NCBI GenBank assembly: GCA_951828585.1
Contig: OX639991.1
Location: 2,202,576-2,266,575, forward strand
Reading direction: 5' to 3'
Length of the DNA: 64,000 bases
Source of the DNA: Longimicrobiales bacterium
GTDB lineage: Bacteria; Gemmatimonadota; Gemmatimonadetes; Longimicrobiales; Gaopeijiaceae
Shown here: piece by piece, positions 8,788 to 16,875 of the stretch
Numbering within the stretch: the stretch's first letter is position 1
Layout: each line of letters begins with the position of its first letter
Notes under the pieces: generated by a model
What the model saw: the letters and a program-made list of their open reading frames with translations, nothing else
The model's database searches: none
What the model was told of the DNA's origin: nothing
Position numbers and translations under genes: made by a program

Positions 8788-10008
8788 ATGCGTCGAGTCC
8801 CATCCCTGCTTCTCGCGTCAACCGTGGGCCTCGCCGCCTGCGCCCAGGATTACGAGGCGCCACCCGGCGGCCTGACCACCACCTTCGACACCATCGGCGG
8901 AGTCGTACACGTCACCAACATCGGCACCCCGCCCCCGGCACGCCTCGCCCCGGTGGTCTCGATCGGGCCGAAGACCCTGGCCGAAACCGGCTCGCCGGAC
9001 GAGTTCGGCGGCGTGACCAGCGTGGCGCTGGGGCCGGACGGGGATGTCTACGTGGCCGACGGCCGCAACTTCGAGGTCAGGGTCTTCGGGCTGCATGGCG
9101 CGCACCGCCGCACCTTCGGCCGCGAGGGCGAGGGGCCGGGCGAGTTCCAGGCCCTCTCTTCGCTGGCGTGGGCGGGAGACCTGCTCCTGACAATGGATCC
9201 CATGCTGGGCCGCGTCGGCGAGTGGTCGAGAGCAGGCGAGTGGCTCGGGCAGCGGAGGACTCGGGGGCGCAGAACGGGGTGGCCGGGCCCTCGGTTTTAC
9301 CCCGTCGGCCCCGACGAACTGTACCGCCGTGCGCTTGGTGCCGCGTACGAAACGAGTTTCGGCTCCGCGCTCCGGTCGCTGTACGTGGGCCTGAACAGCC
9401 GCGGCGCAACGGGCGACACGCTGCCGGAGCTGCCGGAGCCGCCGGACGCGTCTTCGTCGGCGATCGTGTGCCAGTATGGAGAGGGCTACCTCACGGCCTT
9501 CACGATTCCATTCGCTCCGAGTTTCCTGGAGCACCCGGGGCCCGGCGGCGTCATGTACTCCGCGTTCACGCGCGACTACCGGATCGCGGTCACCCGGAAC
9601 CACGGCGCCGACACCGTGCGGGTGATCCAGCGTCCGCTGCCCGCCGAACCGGTCACGGACGCCGAGTGGGAGGAGGGCACCCGGAAGTTCGAGGAGTGGT
9701 ATGCGGAGAACAGGAGCGCCGACTGCGAACCCTCCGGCCCGACCCGGTACGCGACAAAACCGATCCTGGGCCCGTTCGAAATCGCGACCGACGGCAAGCT
9801 CTGGGTCAAGGTGCGCCGTATGGACGGCGACCTCTGGGAGGTCTTCGACGTCGACGGGCGGCTCCTCGCCAGTGTACCGGCGCCTCCCCACGCGCCAACC
9901 GGCGTCGCCCCGGCCTTTGGCCCTTCCGACCACCTGCTGACCATCCGCCGCGACAGCCTCGACCTGGACCACGTGGACGTCTGGCGGCTGGAACGGGGGA
10001 GCTCATAG
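8788..10008 (+). CDS. Six-bladed beta-propeller lipoprotein
   Basis: 406 residues. The ATG at 8788 is favoured over 8779 because GAGAGG lies 9 bp before it. A lipoprotein signal peptide ends in the lipobox LAAC (VGLAACAQD). The propeller signature is visible as VALGPDGDVYVADGRNFEVRVF and FGREGEGPGEFQ, as in NHL-like 6-bladed propellers abundant in Gemmatimonadota. Likely exported and anchored to a membrane. Ligand unknown. A relaxed stretch with many aromatic residues fills the C-terminal half. Confidence 0.8.
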   Translation: MRRVPSLLLASTVGLAACAQDYEAPPGGLTTTFDTIGGVVHVTNIGTPPPARLAPVVSIGPKTLAETGSPDEFGGVTSVALGPDGDVYVADGRNFEVRVFGLHGAHRRTFGREGEGPGEFQALSSLAWAGDLLLTMDPMLGRVGEWSRAGEWLGQRRTRGRRTGWPGPRFYPVGPDELYRRALGAAYETSFGSALRSLYVGLNSRGATGDTLPELPEPPDASSSAIVCQYGEGYLTAFTIPFAPSFLEHPGPGGVMYSAFTRDYRIAVTRNHGADTVRVIQRPLPAEPVTDAEWEEGTRKFEEWYAENRSADCEPSGPTRYATKPILGPFEIATDGKLWVKVRRMDGDLWEVFDVDGRLLASVPAPPHAPTGVAPAFGPSDHLLTIRRDSLDLDHVDVWRLERGSS

Positions 10009-10027
10009 CGGTTTCTCCATAAGCACC

Positions 10028-10258
10028 ATGAACATCTCACTCCCCGCCCCGCTCAAGTCCTTCGTCGACGGGCAGGTGGAGGACCGGGGATACGGCACCT
10101 GCAGCGCGTACATCCGCGAACTGATTCGCCGGGACCGGGACCGCCAGCACCTTCGGGGCCTCCTGCTCGCGGGAGGGGAGTCTCCTCCGTCGGTGACGGC
10201 CGACACGGCGTACTTCGAGGAACTGCGCGCGGGAGTTCGCATACGCGCGGGTGAATGA
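10028..10258 (+). CDS. parD: ParD-family antitoxin, apparently orphan
   Basis: 76 residues. The ribbon-helix-helix strand MNISLPAPLKSFVDGQVEDRG and the helix pair YGTCSAYIRELIRRDRDRQ are typical ParD/CopG antitoxins, which bind DNA and the RelE-fold toxin ParE. A parE gene normally starts over the parD stop. Here the overlapping ATG at 10255 opens a frame of 89 residues with no ParE features, and the other frames are short. The toxin therefore seems lost or replaced. Confidence 0.85.
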   Translation: MNISLPAPLKSFVDGQVEDRGYGTCSAYIRELIRRDRDRQHLRGLLLAGGESPPSVTADTAYFEELRAGVRIRAGE

Positions 10259-11013
10259 CGACCCGGCCCGGTGGCGCTACGGGCGAGAATCGCGGGCGAT
10301 CCGGGCGTTTCGATCGACGTCAAAATGCAGCTCGGTGGGCACGAATCGGCGATTCCCTGGGAGGCGATCATGCGTTTGAATCCCGACGAACCGGGCGTAG
10401 GCAAACTCGGCGCATGACCTCCTTAGGTCATGTCGCGAGGCGATGTCGCGGCGAGCCCGGTCCCGAACCCGCAGTGAGGGGTGGCGGGCTTCACAAACCG
10501 ACGTTCCAGACCGGTGCCGCATGACCTCGACCATCCAGTCCGGGTCCGGCCGGAAGACACTCGGCTGGGGCCGAGCCAGGAACGGCGCCGAAACGAGGTT
10601 ACATTTGTTCCCTCCTCACTCACGTGATGTCAACGTCAACCATCCAATGACCTCAAGCCTGTCGAACTTCTCAATAGCATGGCCAACTTTCATTTCGACG
10701 GTTGGCCACTCGCCTTCGGGCAGAGTGACAAACACTGGCGAGCCGTCAGCACTCTTGCTCGGGTGTAGCGAATTCGCATGAGCTCCCCTTATTCACGAAT
10801 GGCCGGGAGCCGAGGCGACGTGAGGCGGCAAGTGCTTTAGATTCAGAGTGTTACAAGGATCGCGAGCACCCACATGGACCGGATGGAGTGCCCTACGTCT
10901 GGACAATTGGGCCAGAGAGACGGAGGCCACACGCACTCGCTCGTCGTGATATCTTCCTACGCCGCCGGATCAGGCCATGAGACGGCGGCGCGCCCAACCC
11001 TCCGGATCGCACC
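10259..11013. other. Non-coding or decayed stretch after parD
   Basis: About 755 bp without a convincing gene. Just after parD one frame (10271-10417) could encode ALRARIAGDPGVSIDVKMQL and similar protein-like sequence, and on the minus strand about 10631-10783 reads VFVTLPEGEWPTVEMKVGHA without a normal start. Both look like remnants of genes. Several open frames elsewhere in the stretch have no family features. A perfect hairpin at 10413-10432 is listed separately. Confidence 0.5.
10413..10432. repeat. Perfect 8-bp hairpin CATGACCT-CCTT-AGGTCATG
   Basis: Eight-base-pair arms with a 4-nt loop, overlapping the stop of a short protein-like remnant downstream of parD. It has no run of T behind it, so it is a weak terminator candidate and might be an operator or a transposon scar. 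Confidence 0.6.
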
Positions 11014-14000
11014 ATGACCGCACCAATCCTCCCCGCCAATCGTCGGCTGACGCGCATATTCGAGTACATCGGCGAGCTCGCCGCGATCAGGCAACCCGTG
11101 AGGCGCACCCTTAACGGCTACTCCCCCGATCCCGAATTCCTCGACGATTGGCCCGAACACCCGTTCGTTCGCGTTCAACGCGGCGAATCGCTCGACAACG
11201 ACGGAGATCAGGAAGCGGCCGGCAGCAACCCGGAACCACTTGTTAGGGTCGGGCGTCCAGATCTGACACCTTGTCCCCGGCCACCGCAGGTTCTGCGCGA
11301 CTGGTTGCTCAGCGGATGGGACGATCCGACGCGTCAGGCGCGGGTCGTTCGCTCGAAGAACCAACGGGTACCGTTTGCCGATACGACCACCATCCGGTTT
11401 TCCGACGACGAGAAGCGGGTGTCCGGCTGGGATCGGTGGCGAACTCGCCGAGAAGCCTGGGCCGAGGCGGAGCGGCCGACCGTACTGACGCGCCGCCTGT
11501 ACGAGAGGCTCCACGGGGTGTGGACGCTGATGCGCCGGCAGGGGGATCAGACTGAACTGGTAGTGGCGGACGGAGTCCTGCATTGCCCGATGTCGGAAGA
11601 GGCGGGTTTGGAGGCGGCGATCGAGCACCCCGTATTGCTTCAGAGACTCAGGGTGGAATTCGAGCCGGCGGCACCCGAGGTTCGGCTCTGGCCGGAAGGC
11701 GACCACGCCGGGCTCCATCGCCCCCTGCTTTCGCTCGTCCCCGGACTCGACGGCAAGATGATGACCGCGTTCGCGGAGGAAACCGAGAAGGAGGGTTTGG
11801 TGCCTCTCGGTGGCCTGCGGACGAGAGGGTTTCTCAAGCGACTGGTCCAGGGGCTCTTCGTGAACGGCGAATTCAGCGAGACCAAGGGCGACAAGCGGGC
11901 GCATCCCACCATCTGGCGCAATCCGGTGATCTTCGCGCGACCGAGGACCGCAGGGCTCCATACCATCATCACCTCGATAATCGAAGACCTCGCTGGCGAT
12001 TCCCCCGACGTACCCGAAGGGCTGATCCAGATAACGGGCGGCGACGCCGATCCGTCGTCGTCTGCGAACCAATCACCGCCAACCGGGACCGCGGACGAGG
12101 GCCACGGTCCCGTGAGCGCGCCCCGGCGCGACGACGTTCTCTTCAGCAAGGCGGCCAACCAGGAGCAACTGCTCATCGCCAAGCGCCTGCGGTCGACGGA
12201 ATCCGTGCTGGTGCAGGGGCCTCCCGGGACAGGGAAGACGCACACGATCGCGAATCTCATCGGGCATTTCCTGGAGGAGGGCAAGACCGTTCTGGTGACC
12301 GCCCACACCAGTAAGGCGCTAGACGTTCTTCGTGGTCAGGTCGACGAGCAACTTCGACCGCTGTGCCTGAGCGTCGTGGAAGGAGATGCCGAGAGCAGGG
12401 AGCAACTCAAGCTTGCCGTGCATGAGATAGTGAGTCGCGTGTCGAGCGCGGACGCGGAGGACCTGCGCAGCCAAGCTAATGATATGCGTGCCCGCCACAA
12501 GCGGTTGTGGCGGACGGAAGACGACCTCAGGGAACGCCTGCGGGCCGCGCGATACAGCGAGATAGAGGAACTCGTGATTGGTGGGGAGGGCGTTCGCCCG
12601 ACCGACGCCGCGAAACAGGTGCGCGACGGCGAGGACGAGCATGGGTGGCTGCCCGGCCCGATTGAGCATGGTGCGCTCTGTTCCCTGTCGGATTCGGATG
12701 TCCGCGAGCTCTACGCATCTAACGAGACCGTTCCCGCGCACGACGAGAGGGAATTGATGAGGCCCCAACCGTCACTGGCGGAACTGGTGGACCCTACCGG
12801 TTTTCGACAGGCGGCTCGGGCATTGAATGACGCGGCGCGCGACACCGGAAAACACCGACCCGAGTTCTGGGACGATCACGCCGGGTCGGACGTATCCGCG
12901 GATCGCCTGGGCGAGCTTCTGCGGGAGCTTGACGGCGTCAAGCCCATGCTCTCCGACGCGGAGCAGTGGTTGCGCGAGGTATTGTTCGCCGGGTGGATGG
13001 GCGGTGGACGGCGCAAGATGTGGGACGATGTGGTCAGCGCGACAAACGGGCTGGTCGAGGACGCTTCCAACACAATGAGCATGATCGCGGAGCGCGACGC
13101 CAGGCTTGTGCCGGGCGCGCCCGCGGAAGAGGTCGAGAGCATCCTCGCGGAGATCGTACGGCACCTGCAGCGCGGACGCGGGCTGAGGCTCAAGAAGCTC
13201 CGGAAGCCTGGTTGGCGCAAGGTGATCGCCGGAAGCCGGACGTACGGACGTGAACCCAGGGATCTGGAGGACTTCACGACGCTTTTCGATGCCGCCGGAC
13301 TTGAGCGCAAGAGAGGCAGGTTCATCGCTCACTGGAATCGAGTGATGAGGGGTGTCAACGGCCCCTCGATTGGCGACCCCGACGGCGAGGAACCCGAATT
13401 GACGGCGAACGCCTGGGTGCCGGAGATACGACAACGACTTGAGTGGCGAGAGCGATGGTGGGAGCCATTCCGCGCCAGGCTCGCGGATCTCGGGTTCAGG
13501 TATGAGGCGTTGGTGGACTGCTTCCCGGCAGGCGGAGGACCGCACGGCGATCTGGATCGGGTCACGGAGGCGGCGGACACCGCTCTCGGGGAACTGATCG
13601 CCGGCCGTCTGGCGGTAGCGAGATGCTCCGAACTGGACGCCCGAGCGAGACGACAACGTTCGTATCTCCTCGAGTTCCCGGAGAGCGGGACGGCTCGCGC
13701 CCTGGAGCGAGCTGCGGCGGATTGGAATCCCGACTCGTACGAGGAAGCCCATTGCGAGTTGGCACGCATCGAGGGCCTACGTCACGTCTTCGATCGTCGG
13801 CGGGGGCTCCTGCAAGAACTGGCCGTGACCGCACCTGAGTGGGCGTCGGCGATCACCCGGAGAAAGGCGCCGCACCACGGCGGAGATGAGCCGACTTCCA
13901 ATCCCGGCAAGGCATGGCGATGGCTCCAGATGAGGCAGGAGTTGGACCGGCGGGCCGAAGACTCGATCAATGGGCTCGTGGAACAGATAGGCGATTTGCG

Positions 14001-15645
14001 ACGGGACGCCCGGAAGCTGGCAGGCCAGATCATCGATCGCGGGGCCTGGGCCGCGCAGCGTGATCGCATCGGGCCTGACGAACAGCGGGCCCTTGTCGGG
14101 TACGTCAAGACGGTGGAGAAGATGGGCGGAGGTTGGGGCAAGAGGGTCGCTGCACTGAAGGCCCAAGCGAGGGAGCTACTCGAGTCCGCGCGCAACGCAG
14201 TGCCGGTGTGGATCATGCCGCTGAACCGGGTGTACGAATCGTTCGATCCCCGTAGCACGAAATTCGACGTCGTGATCATCGACGAGGCGAGCCAGAGCGA
14301 CGTCACCGCGCTCGCCGCACTCTATCTCGGGCGACGCCACATCATCGTCGGGGACAATGAGCAGGTAACGCCGGACGCCATCGGGATGCGCGCGGAAGAC
14401 GTCGATCGACTGATTGACGCGTATCTTGACGGAATCCCGAACGCCCGCCTGTACGACGGACAGACATCCATCTACGACCTTGCGGAGATGTCGTTCGTTG
14501 GCGGTGTCGTACGACTCCGGGAACACTTCCGCTGCGTCCCCGAGATCATTCAGTTCAGCAACAACCTATCCTACAACAACACGATCCGACCGCTGAGGGA
14601 GCCGTCCTCGGCCGGGTTGCGGCCAGCCATTGTGTCGGAGCGCGTCCGGGGAATGCGAGTGGGCGATAGGAACGACGCTGAAGCGGCTGCGATTGCGTCT
14701 CTGGTGACGGCCTGCCTGCGCGACCCCGCATACCTGACGAACGAGAGAGGCGAACCGACGAGCTTCGGAGTGATCACCTTGATGGGCCACGAACAGGTCT
14801 CCGCGATCGGCGAAAAGCTCTCGGAGTACCTTGGTCCTCACGCCCCGGATGCCTTCACGAAGCATCGGTTGTTGTGGGGGACCGCCGCCCAGTTCCAGGG
14901 GGACGAACGGGATGTGGTCTTCCTGTCAATGGTGGACGGACCACCGGACGACGGCAAGCACTGGCTAAAGAGGGACGGCCCGGCCAAGGTCTTTAGGAAG
15001 CGGTACAATGTCGCCGTCAGCCGGGCGCGCAATCAATTGTGGGTCGTACACTCGCTTGATCCGGAGAGCCATTTGAAGGAGGGCGACTTGCGTCGTCGGC
15101 TCATTCAGCATGCACGCGACCCCCAGGCATTGATGCGCGCCATGGAGGAGCAAAGTGAGAAGACGGAATCGGAGTTCGAGCGCAGGGTTCTCCGCCGGTT
15201 GCAGAACGCCGGATACCGCGTCCGCGCACAGTGGCCGGTGGGTTGCTATCGGATCGACCTGGTGGTTGAAGGGTCTGAAGCCCGCTTGGCGATCGAGTGC
15301 GACGGGGACCGATGGCACCCGCAGGATAAGCTGGTGGAGGACATGCAGCGACAGGCGGATCTGGAGCGGCTGGGGTGGCGGTTCGCCCGTATTCGGGGAA
15401 GCGTATTCTTCCGCGACCCCGAGCGTGCGATGGCTCCGGTGATGGAAAAGCTCGATAGGATGGGCATAGTGCCACTGGGAGAAGAGCCGCGGGAGCCGGA
15501 AGAGGATACGGATCTCCTCCAGAGGATCCGCAGGGACGCCGAGGCGATCCGGCGCGACCGAGAGGGGACCCGGGGGGACGACGAGTGGGACCAAGGCACC
15601 TTCCTCGACGGCAAAGGAGAGGCCGAGCGTACTGAACCAGGGTGA
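11014..15645 (+). CDS. Large SF1 helicase fused to a Vsr-like nuclease
   Basis: 1543 residues. An N-terminal region of unknown fold (about 1-380) precedes an SF1 helicase: Walker A GPPGTGKT at residues 402-409, a long coiled insert (about 480-1060), Walker B VVIIDEASQSD (D1090-E1091), GDNEQV, EHFRC, QFQGDERDVVFLS and the motif VI region NVAVSRARNQLWVV. The C-terminus (about 1385-1480) is a DUF559/REase_MTES_1575-type PD-(D/E)xK domain with IDLVV (D1415) and IECDGDRWH (E1428, D1430). Single long proteins with helicase plus Vsr/DUF559 nuclease are known anti-phage genes, so defence is the likely role. It stands alone in an accessory zone. Confidence 0.88.
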   Translation: MTAPILPANRRLTRIFEYIGELAAIRQPVRRTLNGYSPDPEFLDDWPEHPFVRVQRGESLDNDGDQEAAGSNPEPLVRVGRPDLTPCPRPPQVLRDWLLSGWDDPTRQARVVRSKNQRVPFADTTTIRFSDDEKRVSGWDRWRTRREAWAEAERPTVLTRRLYERLHGVWTLMRRQGDQTELVVADGVLHCPMSEEAGLEAAIEHPVLLQRLRVEFEPAAPEVRLWPEGDHAGLHRPLLSLVPGLDGKMMTAFAEETEKEGLVPLGGLRTRGFLKRLVQGLFVNGEFSETKGDKRAHPTIWRNPVIFARPRTAGLHTIITSIIEDLAGDSPDVPEGLIQITGGDADPSSSANQSPPTGTADEGHGPVSAPRRDDVLFSKAANQEQLLIAKRLRSTESVLVQGPPGTGKTHTIANLIGHFLEEGKTVLVTAHTSKALDVLRGQVDEQLRPLCLSVVEGDAESREQLKLAVHEIVSRVSSADAEDLRSQANDMRARHKRLWRTEDDLRERLRAARYSEIEELVIGGEGVRPTDAAKQVRDGEDEHGWLPGPIEHGALCSLSDSDVRELYASNETVPAHDERELMRPQPSLAELVDPTGFRQAARALNDAARDTGKHRPEFWDDHAGSDVSADRLGELLRELDGVKPMLSDAEQWLREVLFAGWMGGGRRKMWDDVVSATNGLVEDASNTMSMIAERDARLVPGAPAEEVESILAEIVRHLQRGRGLRLKKLRKPGWRKVIAGSRTYGREPRDLEDFTTLFDAAGLERKRGRFIAHWNRVMRGVNGPSIGDPDGEEPELTANAWVPEIRQRLEWRERWWEPFRARLADLGFRYEALVDCFPAGGGPHGDLDRVTEAADTALGELIAGRLAVARCSELDARARRQRSYLLEFPESGTARALERAAADWNPDSYEEAHCELARIEGLRHVFDRRRGLLQELAVTAPEWASAITRRKAPHHGGDEPTSNPGKAWRWLQMRQELDRRAEDSINGLVEQIGDLRRDARKLAGQIIDRGAWAAQRDRIGPDEQRALVGYVKTVEKMGGGWGKRVAALKAQARELLESARNAVPVWIMPLNRVYESFDPRSTKFDVVIIDEASQSDVTALAALYLGRRHIIVGDNEQVTPDAIGMRAEDVDRLIDAYLDGIPNARLYDGQTSIYDLAEMSFVGGVVRLREHFRCVPEIIQFSNNLSYNNTIRPLREPSSAGLRPAIVSERVRGMRVGDRNDAEAAAIASLVTACLRDPAYLTNERGEPTSFGVITLMGHEQVSAIGEKLSEYLGPHAPDAFTKHRLLWGTAAQFQGDERDVVFLSMVDGPPDDGKHWLKRDGPAKVFRKRYNVAVSRARNQLWVVHSLDPESHLKEGDLRRRLIQHARDPQALMRAMEEQSEKTESEFERRVLRRLQNAGYRVRAQWPVGCYRIDLVVEGSEARLAIECDGDRWHPQDKLVEDMQRQADLERLGWRFARIRGSVFFRDPERAMAPVMEKLDRMGIVPLGEEPREPEEDTDLLQRIRRDAEAIRRDREGTRGDDEWDQGTFLDGKGEAERTEPG

Positions 15646-15717
15646 GGTCAGAAACGGCCAGCGAAGCCGAACAGAAACTGTCGCTCAGAGACCTCTACCT
15701 CCGCTGGCGGATCACTG

Positions 15718-15897
15718 TCACGAGAATGGTCGAAGGTCAAAGGTCAGCGTCAGCCTCTCCGTGAGTCGCCAAGACAACTGGACGATGCCGTCCACCAAGT
15801 AGTCGGTGTAGTCGTCGATCAGGGGTTGCACGAACCACACCGTCCGCAGATCGGCTTTAGGAGCAACCGCCCAATCTCTCTTGAACCGGAAACTCAT
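15718..15897 (-). CDS. Short ORF resembling a beta-barrel C-terminus
   Basis: A 59-residue frame from MSFRFKRDWAVAPKADLR to LTFDLRPFS. Alternating hydrophobic and polar residues and the terminal aromatic-containing strand resemble the end of an outer-membrane or DUF481-like barrel protein. It lacks a signal peptide and is too short for a barrel, so it is probably a gene fragment. The 360 bp between the helicase gene and the remnant at 16013 hold nothing else that I can support. Confidence 0.3.
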   Translation of the reverse strand: MSFRFKRDWAVAPKADLRTVWFVQPLIDDYTDYLVDGIVQLSWRLTERLTLTFDLRPFS

Positions 15898-16012
15898 CCG
15901 CCGCCTAGTACACCGGTGCAGAAGTTCGATGACGTATTGTCATGCGGTGTTGGGAAGTGAAGCGGGGATGCGGCCCGGGCCGGTGGCGCTACGGGCGTGG
16001 GCCCGCCTCCGA

Positions 16013-16154
16013 TCGAGACGCACCCATGTGGACCGGCCTGATCGTGATCCGGGGCATGTCGCGTAGCGGGATGATGCACGCCATGGCTGGAAATTGGCCC
16101 TTCGAAGAGGAGAACCGCGCGGCCTGGGGTATGAGTATGTGTGCATATGAGTAG
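16013..16154 (+). pseudogene. Decayed C-terminal copy of the GMSRSGMMH-family gene
   Basis: The frame reads MWTGLIVIRGMSRSGMMHAM and then AGNWPFEEENRAAWG to a TAG at 16154, nearly the same as the last 45 residues of the gene at 8028-8747 (WTGPIVIRGMSRSGMMHTM, AGHGPFEEEN). DNA similarity starts at about 16013 and is lost upstream. No start codon or signal peptide belongs to it. It is a truncated duplicate or the tail of a lost gene that once preceded the multicopper oxidase. Confidence 0.75.
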
Positions 16155-16234
16155 GTGTGGTGGCGGATGTTGCGTCGGCTGGCGATCCGAGGTAGGGTAG
16201 ATATCGAGTCTCCCTTTCTACCTTGGAGTCGGCC

Positions 16235-16492
16235 ATGGGCCTCAACATCAAGAATGACGAGACCTGTCTGCTCGCGCGCGACCTGGCCCGGCTGACCGGC
16301 GAGACCATGACCGGCGCCATCACCGTCGCGTTGCGCGAGCGCCTGGCGCGCGAAAGGCGTCGGCGTGACCGGGACGCCCGTATCGAGGAACTGCTTGCCA
16401 TCGGCGAGCGCTGTGCCGAGTCGCTCGAGCCTGGTCCATCGGCCACCGAGCATGGCGATTTTCTCTATGACGATCGTGGCCTGCCCACGTGA
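16235..16492 (+). CDS. vapB: VapB-type antitoxin (Rv0623-like)
   Basis: 85 residues from the ATG at 16235 (TTGGAG upstream). GLNIKNDETCLLARDLARLTGETMTGAI is the N-terminal pattern of the PSK/Rv0623-type VapB antitoxins, and the tail EHGDFLYDDRGLPT is the usual toxin-binding extension. Its stop overlaps the vapC start by 4 bp (GTGA). A loose inverted repeat AGGTAG/CTACCT flanks the likely promoter between 16190 and 16223 and could be the operator. Confidence 0.85.
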   Translation: MGLNIKNDETCLLARDLARLTGETMTGAITVALRERLARERRRRDRDARIEELLAIGERCAESLEPGPSATEHGDFLYDDRGLPT

Positions 16493-16875
16493 TCGTCGAT
16501 AGCTCGGCTGTGCTCGCGATCCTGTTTGGCGAGCCCGATGCCAGGCGTCATGCCGCTGCGATCATGACTGCCTACCCCTGCCGAATGTCGGTTGCCAACG
16601 TACTGGAGGCGTCCATCGCGCTGGAACGCCGGGGAGGCGAGGCGGCGGCCGATGACCTTGACACCCTGATGGAGCGCGCGGAGATCGAAATGGTGCCCGT
16701 CACGGTGGAACACCTGGGAGCGGCGCGCCGCGCATGGCGACGCTTCGGCAAGGGAAACCACCCGGCCGCGCTGAACTTCGGCGACTGCTTCGCTTACGCG
16801 CTCGCCAGGACCACCGGCGAGCCCCTGTTGTTCAAGGGGAACGATTTCGTCCAAACCGATATCGAACCGGCATGA
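16489..16875 (+). CDS. vapC: VapC PIN-domain ribonuclease toxin
   Basis: 128 residues with a GTG start coupled to vapB. PIN motifs are present: IVDSSAVLAIL (first acidic residue), SVANVLEASIAL (E), and LNFGDCFAYALA (D). VapC cleaves tRNA or rRNA when freed. The stop overlaps the start of the multicopper oxidase gene (ATGATG region), which would couple an oxidase to a TA operon; this may only be close packing. Confidence 0.9.
   Translation: MIVDSSAVLAILFGEPDARRHAAAIMTAYPCRMSVANVLEASIALERRGGEAAADDLDTLMERAEIEMVPVTVEHLGAARRAWRRFGKGNHPAALNFGDCFAYALARTTGEPLLFKGNDFVQTDIEPA

Noticed and set aside
10255..10524. Frame overlapping the parD stop as ParE
   Set aside because: No RelE/ParE motifs; composition is Arg/Gly-rich as in non-coding frames of GC-rich DNA.
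10271..15990. 18-bp match CCGGTGGCGCTACGGGCG at 10269 and about 15979
   Set aside because: Shared by two stretches of remnants, but in GC-rich DNA a single 18-bp match could be chance and the flanks do not align.
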